The notes under the pieces: generated by a model
The model's database searches: none
What the model saw: the letters and a program-made list of their open reading frames with translations, nothing else
What the model was told of the DNA's origin: nothing
NCBI RefSeq assembly: GCF_052045245.1
Contig: NZ_JBQEON010000031.1
Location: 1 to 64,000 of the forward strand
Origin: Burkholderia sp052045245
Lineage (GTDB): Bacteria > Pseudomonadota > Gammaproteobacteria > Burkholderiales > Burkholderiaceae
Direction of reading: 5' to 3'
DNA length: 64,000 nt
Made by a program: the position numbers and the translations under genes
Part shown: positions 16,644-25,171 of the stretch, piece after piece
Position numbering within the stretch: position 1 is the stretch's first letter
Layout: each line of letters starts with the position of its first letter

Positions 16644-18483
16644 CGGTATGGCGCTTTCCGTGCGCGTGCGCGCGCTGCGGTTCCTCGCAGTCCTGTTGTC
16701 GTTCATGTTCGTGCTGGGCGGCCTGTCGGTCGCGCGCGCGGCCGACGATTTCCTCGATCCGTCGGTGGCATTCAAGTTCAGCGCGAGCGAATCGCCCGGG
16801 CAGGTGGACGTCCGCTTCAAGGTCGCGAACGGCTATTACCTGTACCGCGAGCGGTTTGCGTTCGCGGTGAAGAGCGGGCAGGCGACGCTCGGCGAGCCGC
16901 AGTTCCCGGCCGGCCACGTGAAGTTCGACCAGACGTTCCAGAAGGAAGTCGAGACGTATCGCGACGAGGTCGTGGTTCACGTGCCGGTCAAGCAGGCCTC
17001 GGGGCCGTTCGAGCTCGCGGTGACGTCGCAAGGGTGTGCTGACGAGGGGATCTGCTATCCGCCCGCCGAGCACGTCGTGAAGGTCGACGGCGCAGCGCTG
17101 GGTGCGGCCGCCGCAGCCGATGGCGCGGCAGCTTCGGGCAGCTGGTTCGACAAGGTCACGAGCGCGGATTTCGCGCAGTCGCTGCTCGAGGGGCACGGCT
17201 TCTTCACGATCGTCGCGCTGTATTTCGTCGCAGGTGTCGTGCTGAGCCTGCTGCCGTGTTCCTATCCGATGATTCCGATCGTATCCGCGATCATCATCGG
17301 CCAGGGTACGCGCGCCACGCATGCGCGTGGCTTCGCGCTGTCGCTGACCTATGTGGTCGGCATGGCGCTCGTCTATACGGTGCTCGGCATCGCCGCGGCG
17401 CTGGTCGGCCAGAGCCTTGGCGCATGGCTGCAGAACCCGTGGGTGCTCGGTGCGTTCGGCGTGCTGCTCACCGCGTTCGCGGTATCGCTGATTTCGGGCA
17501 AGGACATCGCATTGCCCGCGCGCTGGCAGAACGGTGCGGCGGAGGCCTCGGGCGCCCGCCGGGGCGGCCACTTCGTCGCGGTTGCCGCGATGGGCGCGTT
17601 GTCGGCGCTGGTCGTCGGCGCGTGCATGACGGCGCCGCTGTTTGCGGTGCTCGCTTTCATCGCGCATACCGGCAATGCGCTGCTCGGCGGCGCCGCGCTG
17701 TTCGCGATGGGGCTCGGGCTCGGTGTGCCGCTGCTCGTCGTCGGCATCGGCGCCGGCACGGTGCTGCCGCGCGCAGGCGCATGGATGGACGGCGTGAAGG
17801 TGTTCTTCGGCATCGTGCTGCTCGCCGCCGCGCTGTGGATCGTGTGGCCGGTGCTTGCGGGCAGCCTGAAGATGATGCTCGCCGCGTTGTGGCTGCTCGT
17901 CGCGGCCGCGGCGCTCGGCCTGTTCACGCCGCATGCCGGCGCCGCGTCGATCTGGCGTCGCCTCGGCCGAGGGCTGGGTGCGGCGCTCGCGATCTGGGCG
18001 GCGACGCTGCTCGTCGGTCTCGCGGCGGGCTCCAATGACCCCGTGAAGCCGCTGGCCATCCTCGCGGCACGCACGGTAGCGGCGGGCGATGCATCGGCAG
18101 CCGGTGCGGCTTCAGGGCAGGCCGGCCCCGCGTTCGCGGCGGTGCGCTCCAGCGGCGAACTCGACGCGTTGCTGAAGACGTCGGGCCAGCCCGTGATGCT
18201 CGACTTCTACGCAGACTGGTGCGTGAGCTGCAAGGAGATGGAGCATCTGACGTTCACCGATTCGCGCGTGCAGGCGCGGCTCGCGCAGCTTCGCCTGGTG
18301 CGTGCCGACGTCACCGCGAACAACCCGGACGACCAGGCGCTGCTCAAGCGCTTCAACCTGTTCGGCCCGCCGGGCATCATCTTCTTCGATCGCAACGGCC
18401 ATGAAATCGGTCGTGTCGTCGGCTATCAGGCGGCGGAGACGTTCCTGCGCAGTCTCGATCGCGCGGCGGTGCCGACGGTATAA
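16615..18483 (+). CDS. dsbD: Thiol:disulfide interchange protein DsbD
   Basis: Inner-membrane protein that carries electrons from cytoplasmic thioredoxin to the periplasm. It keeps DsbC and cytochrome c assembly thiols reduced. Numbered from the GTG at 16615 (622 residues): signal peptide, alpha domain with C141 and C147 (GCADEGIC), a multi-helix beta domain with C215 (LPCSYP) and a partner Cys in GACMTAP, and a C-terminal thioredoxin domain with C536-V-S-C539. All catalytic cysteines are present. The true start may be ATG 16636 or 16648, which gives a more usual signal peptide (MALSVRVRALRFLAV); no start has a clear ribosome-binding site. Confidence 0.95.
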   Translation: MKLNVYFMFNGMALSVRVRALRFLAVLLSFMFVLGGLSVARAADDFLDPSVAFKFSASESPGQVDVRFKVANGYYLYRERFAFAVKSGQATLGEPQFPAGHVKFDQTFQKEVETYRDEVVVHVPVKQASGPFELAVTSQGCADEGICYPPAEHVVKVDGAALGAAAAADGAAASGSWFDKVTSADFAQSLLEGHGFFTIVALYFVAGVVLSLLPCSYPMIPIVSAIIIGQGTRATHARGFALSLTYVVGMALVYTVLGIAAALVGQSLGAWLQNPWVLGAFGVLLTAFAVSLISGKDIALPARWQNGAAEASGARRGGHFVAVAAMGALSALVVGACMTAPLFAVLAFIAHTGNALLGGAALFAMGLGLGVPLLVVGIGAGTVLPRAGAWMDGVKVFFGIVLLAAALWIVWPVLAGSLKMMLAALWLLVAAAALGLFTPHAGAASIWRRLGRGLGAALAIWAATLLVGLAAGSNDPVKPLAILAARTVAAGDASAAGAASGQAGPAFAAVRSSGELDALLKTSGQPVMLDFYADWCVSCKEMEHLTFTDSRVQARLAQLRLVRADVTANNPDDQALLKRFNLFGPPGIIFFDRNGHEIGRVVGYQAAETFLRSLDRAAVPTV

Positions 18484-18520
18484 CGCGCGTGCATCGGCGC
18501 CCGATGTGCGGACCGCGCAT

Positions 18521-18560
18521 AAAAAAACGGCGGGACACTTCAGTGTCCCGCCGTTTTTCT
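18521..18560. terminator. Bidirectional terminator between dsbD and hemB
   Basis: A 17-bp inverted repeat (AAAAACGGCGGGACACT at 18523 with its complement at 18542) has A-runs on the left and T-runs on the right. It can terminate dsbD on the plus strand and hemB on the minus strand. Confidence 0.92.
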
Positions 18561-18581
18561 TGGTGCCTGCCGGCGCGCGGC

Positions 18582-19580
18582 TTAGCGCTGGGCCTTCAGC
18601 AGACGCGCGGCGTCGAGCGCGAAATACGTGAGCACGCCATCGGCGCCCGCGCGCTTGAATGCGAGCAGGGACTCGAGCACGACCTTGTCGTGGTCGAGCC
18701 AGCCGTTCATCGCGGCGGCCTTCAGCATCGCGTATTCGCCGCTCACCTGGTACACGTAGGTCGGGAAGCGGAATTCATCCTTCACGCGACGCACGATGTC
18801 GAGATACGGCATGCCGGGCTTGACCATCACCATGTCGGCGCCTTCGTCGATGTCGAGGCGCACTTCGCGCAGCGCTTCGTCGCTGTTCGCCGGATCCATC
18901 TGGTAGGTCATCTTGTTGCCCTTGCCCAGATTCGACGCCGAGCCGACCGCATCGCGGAACGGACCGTAGAACGCCGACGCGAACTTGGCCGAGTAGGCCA
19001 TGATGCGCGTATGGATGTGGCCGTCGCTTTCCAGCATTTCGCGGACCGCGCCGATGCGGCCGTCCATCATGTCTGACGGTGCGACGATGTCGACGCCGGC
19101 CTCGGCCTGCGCGCGCGCCTGGTCGACCAGGATCTCGATCGTCTCGTCGTTGATCACGTAGCCGTTCTCGTCGAGCACGCCGTCCTGGCCGTGGCTCGTG
19201 TACGGATCGAGTGCGACGTCGGTCAGCACGCCGAGCTCGGGGAAGCGCTTCTTCAGCTCGCGCACCGCGCGCGGGATCAGGCCTTCCGGATTGGCCGCTT
19301 CGCGGCCGTCAGGCGTTTTCAGCGACGGCTCGATGGCCGGGAACAGCGACAGCACGGGCACGCCGAGTTCGACGCACTGCTCGGCGACATGCATCAGCAG
19401 ATCGACCGACACGCGCTCGACGCCGGGCATCGACGGCACGGATTGCCGTTCGTGGGTGCCTTCGACGACGAACACCGGGTAGATCAGGTCGTCGGTGGTC
19501 AGGCGGTTTTCGCGCATCAGGCGCCGGGAGAAGTCGTCGCGGCGCATCCGGCGCGGACGATGAAGTGGATGGAAGCTCAT
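18582..19580 (-). CDS. hemB: Delta-aminolevulinic acid dehydratase (porphobilinogen synthase)
   Basis: Condenses two 5-aminolevulinate molecules to porphobilinogen in heme synthesis. It has 332 residues. The two active-site lysines are K199 (AYSAKFASAFYGPF) and K254 (VMVKPGMPYLD). The metal site is the aspartate type (DVALDPYTSHGQDG, residues 121-134), not the zinc-binding cysteine cluster, so a magnesium-dependent enzyme like that of Pseudomonas is expected. Convergent with dsbD and divergent from the small RNA upstream. Confidence 0.97.
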   Translation of the reverse strand: MSFHPLHRPRRMRRDDFSRRLMRENRLTTDDLIYPVFVVEGTHERQSVPSMPGVERVSVDLLMHVAEQCVELGVPVLSLFPAIEPSLKTPDGREAANPEGLIPRAVRELKKRFPELGVLTDVALDPYTSHGQDGVLDENGYVINDETIEILVDQARAQAEAGVDIVAPSDMMDGRIGAVREMLESDGHIHTRIMAYSAKFASAFYGPFRDAVGSASNLGKGNKMTYQMDPANSDEALREVRLDIDEGADMVMVKPGMPYLDIVRRVKDEFRFPTYVYQVSGEYAMLKAAAMNGWLDHDKVVLESLLAFKRAGADGVLTYFALDAARLLKAQR

Positions 19581-19650
19581 GGCGATTTGGCAGAAATCAG
19601 GGCAAGAAGGACCTTACGGAACCCTTCGGTCATTTTCGAGACCGTTGGTA

Positions 19651-19768
19651 TATGATAGCGATCGAGCGGCACGCGTCGCGTGCAGCTCCCCGCTTCTCCT
19701 CCCTGAGCGGGTGCCTGTCGTTTTTCGATTAGGCTGTTTGACCCGCCGTTCAACGGCGGGTTTTTTTA
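19651..19768 (+). ncRNA. anti-hemB-type small RNA
   Basis: Between hemB and engB (both minus strand) the plus strand carries a -10-like TATGAT (19651-19656), then three stems: GCACGC/GCGTGC (19669-19683), CCCGCT/AGCGGG (19689-19711), and a terminator (ACCCGCCGT/ACGGCGGGT, 19741-19761) with seven Ts. RNA would start near 19663 and be about 105 bases. Position and orientation match the Burkholderia anti-hemB RNA motif, later linked to toxic betaproteobacterial small RNAs. The 11-base loop of stem two contains CTCCTCCC, complementary to Shine-Dalgarno sequences. No clear -35 box. Only one copy is present. Confidence 0.72.
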
Positions 19769-19833
19769 TGAGCCGGCCGAATCCACGGGCACCGTCAGGC
19801 GCGCACGACCGAACCCGGCCGCGCGTTGTCCGA

Positions 19834-20493
19834 TCATTTTGCTACAGGCTCGAGATTTTCGTCGGCGACGGACGGCCGCAGCCAGCTCTCGATCAATTCG
19901 TGCGCGTCGTCGAGGCCCGTGCGCTTCAGCGCCGAGAACAGCTGGACGGTCAGCTTCCCCTTCACGCCCTGGTCGCGATACGCGTCGAGCCCCTTTTGCG
20001 TGTTCCGCAGCGCGTTGATGCTCTCTTGGCGCGTCAATTTGTCGCACTTCGTCAGCAGCGTATGGATCGGCTTGCCGGTCGGCGCGAACCACTCGATCAT
20101 CCGGCGGTCGAGATCGGTCAGCGGGCGACGCGAATCCATCATCAGGATCAGGCCGCACAGCTGCGAGCGCGTCGCGAGATAGGACGACAGCAGCATTTCC
20201 CAGTGGGCCTTCGCGGCCCCCGGCACTTCCGCGTAGCCGTAGCCGGGCAGGTCGACGAGGTTCGCGACGGGTTCGTCGGCCGGGCCGACGGAGAAGTAGT
20301 TGATGTGCTGCGTGCGGCCGGGCGTCTTGGACGCGAACGCGAGCCGCTTCTGGTTGCACAGCACGTTGATCGCCGTCGATTTGCCGGCATTCGAGCGGCC
20401 CGCGAACGCGATTTCCGGTTGCACCGTCGGCGGCAGGTCGCGCAGATGGTTGACGGTCGTGTAGAAGCGGGCTTGATGGAGCAAAAAGGCCAT
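19834..20493 (-). CDS. engB: Ribosome-biogenesis GTPase EngB (YsxC/YihA)
   Basis: Small GTPase needed for late 50S assembly and cell division. It has 219 residues. Motifs: GRSNAGKST (P-loop, about residues 32-40), TPGRTQ (switch I), DLPGYG (G3) and TKCD (G4). Start ATG at 20493. Divergent from the cytochrome c4 gene. Confidence 0.96.
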   Translation of the reverse strand: MAFLLHQARFYTTVNHLRDLPPTVQPEIAFAGRSNAGKSTAINVLCNQKRLAFASKTPGRTQHINYFSVGPADEPVANLVDLPGYGYAEVPGAAKAHWEMLLSSYLATRSQLCGLILMMDSRRPLTDLDRRMIEWFAPTGKPIHTLLTKCDKLTRQESINALRNTQKGLDAYRDQGVKGKLTVQLFSALKRTGLDDAHELIESWLRPSVADENLEPVAK

Positions 20494-20575
20494 GGGAAAC
20501 CGGTGGGACGGGGCGGCGCGAGCCGCTGGGTGGAGGCGGGGTAGCCCCGATAGGCGCGGGAGCTTTCAGCGCGAT

Positions 20576-20585
20576 ATTGTACAAT
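20576..20585. promoter_or_regulatory. Palindrome in the engB/cytochrome c4 divergent region
   Basis: ATTGTACAAT is a perfect 10-bp palindrome, so TACAAT, a good -10 hexamer, reads on both strands. No convincing -35 was found at the right distance on either strand. It is the only promoter-like element in the 216-bp gap. Confidence 0.3.
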
Positions 20586-20709
20586 ACGGCGGTTTTGCCG
20601 AAGGGCTGCGGGCGCCGGCCTCGCGCTTTTATGCAGCTTCTGCGGTAGACTGGTCGACGTCGTTTTTTGCAGAACCTCAAATTCCCACAAGACGAAACAG
20701 GGTGTGCGA

Positions 20710-21366
20710 ATGAATCGACTGTGCAAGTCTCTGATGGTGCTTCAGGTTGCAGCAGGGTTCGTAGGTTTCGTAGCGGAGGCAAACGCGGCGGAGGCGGCAA
20801 AGAAGCCGGATCTCGACCGTGGCAAGGCGATTGCCGCGCAGGTTTGCGCGTCGTGTCACGGCGCCGACGGCAACAGCGCGTCGGGCAGTTTCCCGAAGCT
20901 TGCCGGCCAGCATCCCGACTATCTGGTCAAGCAGTTGAACGACTTCAAGGTCCAGCCGGGCGCGAAGGGGCCGGCGCGGACCAATCCGGTGATGGTCGGG
21001 TTCGCGAGCGCGTTGAGTGCGGACGACATGCGCAACGTCGCGGCGTATTACGGCTCGCAGACGACAAAGCTCGGCACCGCACGCGATGCGGCGACCGTGC
21101 CGATCGGCCAGAAGATCTATCGCGGCGGCATCGCGGAAAAGGGTGTACCCGCCTGCGCGAGCTGCCACGGGCCGACGGGGCAGGGGATTCCGGTCCAGTA
21201 CCCGCGTCTGTCGGGGCAGTGGGCCGATTACACGGTGGCCCAGTTGACCGCGTTCCAGCAAGGTGTCGGCGCGCGTAACAACAACGAGGCGATGCATCAG
21301 ATCGCATCGCGCCTGTCGGACAACGAGATCAAGGCCGTCGCGGATTACATCGCCGGCCTGCGTTGA
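20710..21366 (+). CDS. Diheme cytochrome c4
   Basis: Periplasmic electron carrier, probably donor to terminal oxidases. It has 218 residues: signal peptide cleaved near ANA/AEA (about residue 27), then two homologous class I cytochrome c domains. Heme-binding CASCH motifs lie at C46-H50 and C149-H153, with methionine ligands likely in NPVMVG and NEAMHQI. ATG at 20710 is preferred to GTG at 20704. It stands next to ResB/CcsB, the machinery that attaches its hemes. Confidence 0.93.
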   Translation: MNRLCKSLMVLQVAAGFVGFVAEANAAEAAKKPDLDRGKAIAAQVCASCHGADGNSASGSFPKLAGQHPDYLVKQLNDFKVQPGAKGPARTNPVMVGFASALSADDMRNVAAYYGSQTTKLGTARDAATVPIGQKIYRGGIAEKGVPACASCHGPTGQGIPVQYPRLSGQWADYTVAQLTAFQQGVGARNNNEAMHQIASRLSDNEIKAVADYIAGLR

Positions 21367-21424
21367 GTGGACAGTCGCGAATGAAATGACCGGCTGCCCG
21401 AAGGGCGGCCGGAGTCAGAACAAG

Positions 21425-21468
21425 AAAAGGGTGGGGCGCCGCTGCGTGCGGCCGCCTTGCCCTTTTTT
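21425..21468 (+). terminator. Terminator after cytochrome c4
   Basis: AAAAGGG followed by a GC-rich arm pairs, with a few mismatches, with the arm ending in CCCTTTTTT. The structure ends in six Ts, so it separates cytochrome c4 from the resB-ccsB unit. Confidence 0.6.
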
Positions 21469-21592
21469 GTTGTCAGCACTCGCCGGGCCGTCCCAAGCCA
21501 GGATGAAGAGACATGCCGGGAATGGGGGGCGGCGCCCCCCCACAGCGAACATAGTGAGCGTTGGGGGCTGTTTCCCCTTAGTCGGAGTTTGA

Positions 21593-23809
21593 ATGAGCGT
21601 TACCACGTCGGGGTTGCAGTCGAAGTCGGGTCAAAGTGCGTCCAGGCGCGCGATCGAGCTGTTGAGCTCGATGCGCTTCGCGATCGCGTTGCTGGTGGTG
21701 CTGTCGATCGCGAGCATCATCGGCACGGTCCTGACCCAGGATGACCCGTATCCGAACTACGTGAACCAGTTCGGCCCGTTCTGGGCGGACATCTTCCGCT
21801 CGCTGGGCCTGTACAACGTGTACAGCGCGTGGTGGTTCATGCTGATCCTGATCTTCCTCGTCATCTCGATCTCGCTGTGCGTGATCCGCAACGCGCCGAA
21901 GATGCTCGCCGACGCGAAGAGCTGGAAGGACAAGGTCCGCGAAGGCAGCCTGCGCGCCTTCCACCACAAGGCCGAATACGCGGCGTCCGGCACGCGCGCG
22001 ACCGTCGCGGCCACGCTTGCGACGTTCGTCACCAAGGCCGGCTACAAGCACGTCGTGCGCGAAACCGACGGCGCGACACTGATTTCCGCGAAGCGCGGTG
22101 CGCTGACGAAGTGGGGCTACATCTCCGCGCACCTCGCGATCGTCGTGATCTGTATCGGCGGCCTGCTCGACAGCAACCTGCCGATCAAATTCCAGATGTG
22201 GATGTTCGGCAAGAGCCCGGTCAACACGAGCGCGACGATCAGCGAGATCTCGGCCGATCACCGGCTGTCCGCATCGAATCCGACGTTCCGCGGCTATGCG
22301 TGGGTGCCGGAAGGCCAGTTCGTGTCGACCGCGATCCTGAACCAGCCGAACGGCTCGTTGATCCAGGACCTGCCGTTCTCGATCCAGCTGAACAAGTTCA
22401 TCGTCGACTACTACACGACGGGGATGCCGAAGCTCTTCGCGAGCGACATCGTCGTGATCGATCGCGAGACGGGCAAGAAGATCCCGGCGCGCGTCGAGGT
22501 CAACAAGCCGTTCACGTACAAGGGCGTGTCGATCTACCAGTCGAGCTTCCAGGACGGCGGCTCGCAGATGGAGATGACGGCCTACCCGATGACGGGCGAC
22601 AACGCGAAGACCTTCGCGGTGAAGGGCACGATCGGCAGTACCGCGCCGCTGCAGATGCCGGGCAGCGACGGCGACACGATCGAGTTTGCCGATTTCCGCG
22701 CGATCAACGTCGAGAACATGGCCGATGCGAACGGCAAGCCGGACGTGCGCGGCGTCGCGAAGACGGAGTCGCTGAAGGAGGCGTTCGACGAGCGTCTCGG
22801 TTCGGGCGCGAAGACGTCGAAGCCGATGCAGCTGCATAACATCGGCCCGTCGGTGCAGTACAAGATTCGCGGCAAGGACGGCCAGGCGCGCGAGTTCAAC
22901 AACTACATGCTGCCCGTCGACATGGGCGGCACGCGCGTGTTCCTCGCCGGCGTGCGCTCGAGCCCGAACGATCCGTTCCGCTACATGCGGATTCCGGCCG
23001 ACAGCCAGGATTCGATCGGCGAATGGATGCGCCTGCGCGCCGCGCTCGAGGATCCGGCCGTGCGTGCGGACGCCGCCGCGCGCTTCGCGCAGCGTTCGCT
23101 GCCGGGTACCGACGCGTCGCTGCGTAGCCGTCTGCAGGACAGTGCATTCAAGGTGCTGACCCTGTTCGCGGCGAGCGACGACAGCGTTGGCCGCGCCGCC
23201 GACGGCCAGCCGGTCGGCGGCTTCCAGGCGGTGGCCACGTTCATCGACCGTTCGGTGCCGAAGGCCGAGCAGGAGAAGGCGGCCAGCCTGCTGCTGCGCA
23301 TGCTCGAGGGTTCGATGTGGGAGGTCTGGCAGATCGCACGCGAGCGCGCCGGGGAGCCGGCCGCCCAGCAGGGCAACGACACGATCCGCTTCGTGCAGAA
23401 CGCGATCAATGCGCTATCTGACAGCTTTTTGTATGGATCGCCGGTCTATTTGCAGCTGGACTCCTTCAAACAGGTGCAAGCTTCGGTATTTCAGCTGACG
23501 CGCGCACCCGGCAAGAATCTGGTGTATCTTGGCAGCCTACTGCTGGTCGCCGGTATCTTCTCGATGTTCTACGTACGCGAGCGGCGCCTCTGGTTCTGGC
23601 TCAAGGATGCCGGGTCGGGCGTCGATGTGGTGATGGCAATGTCCACGGCCCGCAAGACCTTCGATTTCGAGAAAGAATTCGTGCAGACGCGCGACGCGGC
23701 CGGCGCCGCCTTGCGCGCCGTACCGCGCGACGCCACACCCAACGGTGCGGCAGCGACTGCCCGCTCGCCCGTCGGCGGCGGTTCCGATTCCGAGAATTCC
23801 ACCCGGTAA
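21593..23809 (+). CDS. resB: Cytochrome c biogenesis protein ResB (CcsB-type)
   Basis: Membrane half of the System II cytochrome c synthetase, which passes heme to apocytochromes in the periplasm with CcsA. It has 738 residues: three N-terminal transmembrane helices (about 27-46, 82-98 and 180-197, counting from the ATG), a large periplasmic domain, and a fourth helix near 642-662 before a cytoplasmic tail. The start follows GGAG. Only four bases separate it from the next gene, so the two are co-transcribed. Confidence 0.94.
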   Translation: MSVTTSGLQSKSGQSASRRAIELLSSMRFAIALLVVLSIASIIGTVLTQDDPYPNYVNQFGPFWADIFRSLGLYNVYSAWWFMLILIFLVISISLCVIRNAPKMLADAKSWKDKVREGSLRAFHHKAEYAASGTRATVAATLATFVTKAGYKHVVRETDGATLISAKRGALTKWGYISAHLAIVVICIGGLLDSNLPIKFQMWMFGKSPVNTSATISEISADHRLSASNPTFRGYAWVPEGQFVSTAILNQPNGSLIQDLPFSIQLNKFIVDYYTTGMPKLFASDIVVIDRETGKKIPARVEVNKPFTYKGVSIYQSSFQDGGSQMEMTAYPMTGDNAKTFAVKGTIGSTAPLQMPGSDGDTIEFADFRAINVENMADANGKPDVRGVAKTESLKEAFDERLGSGAKTSKPMQLHNIGPSVQYKIRGKDGQAREFNNYMLPVDMGGTRVFLAGVRSSPNDPFRYMRIPADSQDSIGEWMRLRAALEDPAVRADAAARFAQRSLPGTDASLRSRLQDSAFKVLTLFAASDDSVGRAADGQPVGGFQAVATFIDRSVPKAEQEKAASLLLRMLEGSMWEVWQIARERAGEPAAQQGNDTIRFVQNAINALSDSFLYGSPVYLQLDSFKQVQASVFQLTRAPGKNLVYLGSLLLVAGIFSMFYVRERRLWFWLKDAGSGVDVVMAMSTARKTFDFEKEFVQTRDAAGAALRAVPRDATPNGAAATARSPVGGGSDSENSTR

Positions 23810-23813
23810 CATC

Positions 23814-25004
23814 ATGGATCTCACGCAAGTTTCCTCTTCCCGTTCGGGGCCGGCCAAAGCCCCGGTTTCCGCGCCGTTGTTCGACGACCGTCCGTTCCTC
23901 ACGCGCCTGTCGATCGTCGACTGGCTGTTCGCCCTGGCGCTCGTGGTCGGCGCCGGCTATGCGTTCGTGCACTACAACGAACACATGAATTACTACGACA
24001 AGGCGGTGATGATCGGCACGGTGCCGGCGCTTGTCGTGCTCGGCTGGCGCTGGAAGCCCGCGCGGCTGATGATGGCGTCGATCGCGGTGCTGTCGCTGCT
24101 GTCGATCCAGATCTATCAGGGCGATCTCGCGCGCGCCGATTCGGCGTTCTTCCTCAAGTACTTCCTGTCGAGCCAGTCCGCGATCCTGTGGATGAGCGCG
24201 CTGTTCGTGCTCGCGACGATCTTCTACTGGATCGGCTTGCTCGCGCGTGCGGAATCGGGCTCCGCGATCGGCCAGAAGCTCACGTGGGTCGCCGTGCTGA
24301 TGGGCTTCACCGGTCTGATGGTCCGCTGGTACGAGTCCTACCTGATCGGCGCCGATGTCGGGCATATTCCGGTGTCGAACCTGTATGAAGTGTTCGTGCT
24401 GTTCAGCCTGATCACCGCACTGCTCTATCTGTATTACGAAGGCCACTACGGCACGCGTGCGCTCGGCGCATTCGTGCTGCTGGTGATCAGCGCGGCGGTC
24501 GGCTTCCTGATGTGGTATTCGGTCGCCCGCGATGCGCAGCAGATCCAGCCGCTCGTGCCGGCGCTGCAGAGCTGGTGGATGAAGATCCACGTGCCGGCGA
24601 ACTTCATCGGCTACGGCAGCTTCGCGCTGTCGGCGATGGTGTCGGTCGCGTACCTGATGAAGGAGCGCGGCATGCTCGCCGACCGCCTGCCGACGCTCGA
24701 CGTGCTCGACGACGTGATGTACAAGTCGATCGCGGTGGGCTTCGCGTTCTTCACGATTGCGACGATCCTCGGCGCGCTGTGGGCCGCCGAAGCGTGGGGC
24801 GGCTACTGGAGCTGGGACCCGAAGGAAACCTGGGCGCTGATCGTGTGGCTCAACTACGCGGCGTGGCTGCACATGCGCCTGATGAAGGGCCTGCGTGGCT
24901 CGGTCGCCGCCTGGTGGGCGCTGACGGGCCTGCTCGTGACGACCTTCGCGTTCCTCGGCGTGAACATGTTCCTGTCCGGGCTGCACAGTTACGGCAAGCT
25001 GTAA
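23814..25004 (+). CDS. ccsB: Cytochrome c biogenesis protein CcsA family (CcsB/ResC)
   Basis: Heme-handling partner of ResB in System II; often annotated c-type cytochrome biogenesis protein CcsB. It has 396 residues with about eight transmembrane helices and the tryptophan-rich heme motif WGGYWSWDPKE near residue 330. ATG 23814 is chosen because the open frame upstream lies inside resB. The pair resB-ccsB serves cytochrome c4 and other c-type cytochromes. Confidence 0.94.
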   Translation: MDLTQVSSSRSGPAKAPVSAPLFDDRPFLTRLSIVDWLFALALVVGAGYAFVHYNEHMNYYDKAVMIGTVPALVVLGWRWKPARLMMASIAVLSLLSIQIYQGDLARADSAFFLKYFLSSQSAILWMSALFVLATIFYWIGLLARAESGSAIGQKLTWVAVLMGFTGLMVRWYESYLIGADVGHIPVSNLYEVFVLFSLITALLYLYYEGHYGTRALGAFVLLVISAAVGFLMWYSVARDAQQIQPLVPALQSWWMKIHVPANFIGYGSFALSAMVSVAYLMKERGMLADRLPTLDVLDDVMYKSIAVGFAFFTIATILGALWAAEAWGGYWSWDPKETWALIVWLNYAAWLHMRLMKGLRGSVAAWWALTGLLVTTFAFLGVNMFLSGLHSYGKL

Positions 25005-25030
25005 GATTTCCGACGCGGGTCCGACAAAAG

Positions 25031-25066
25031 ACCGCCGGCGCACTGCGTGCCCGGCGGTTTTCTTTT
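25031..25066 (+). terminator. Terminator after ccsB
   Basis: ACCGCCGG pairs with CCGGCGGT (8 bp plus three inner pairs), followed by TTTTCTTTT. It ends the resB-ccsB transcript before msrP. Confidence 0.78.
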
Positions 25067-25171
25067 GTAACGAGCGTAACGAGCAGGCTGCCCCGACGTC
25101 GAACGGCGCATGACGGGGCGAGTCGAACGCTCATGAAGCGTGCGCGCCGCGCATGCAGGAGGAGCAGCACG

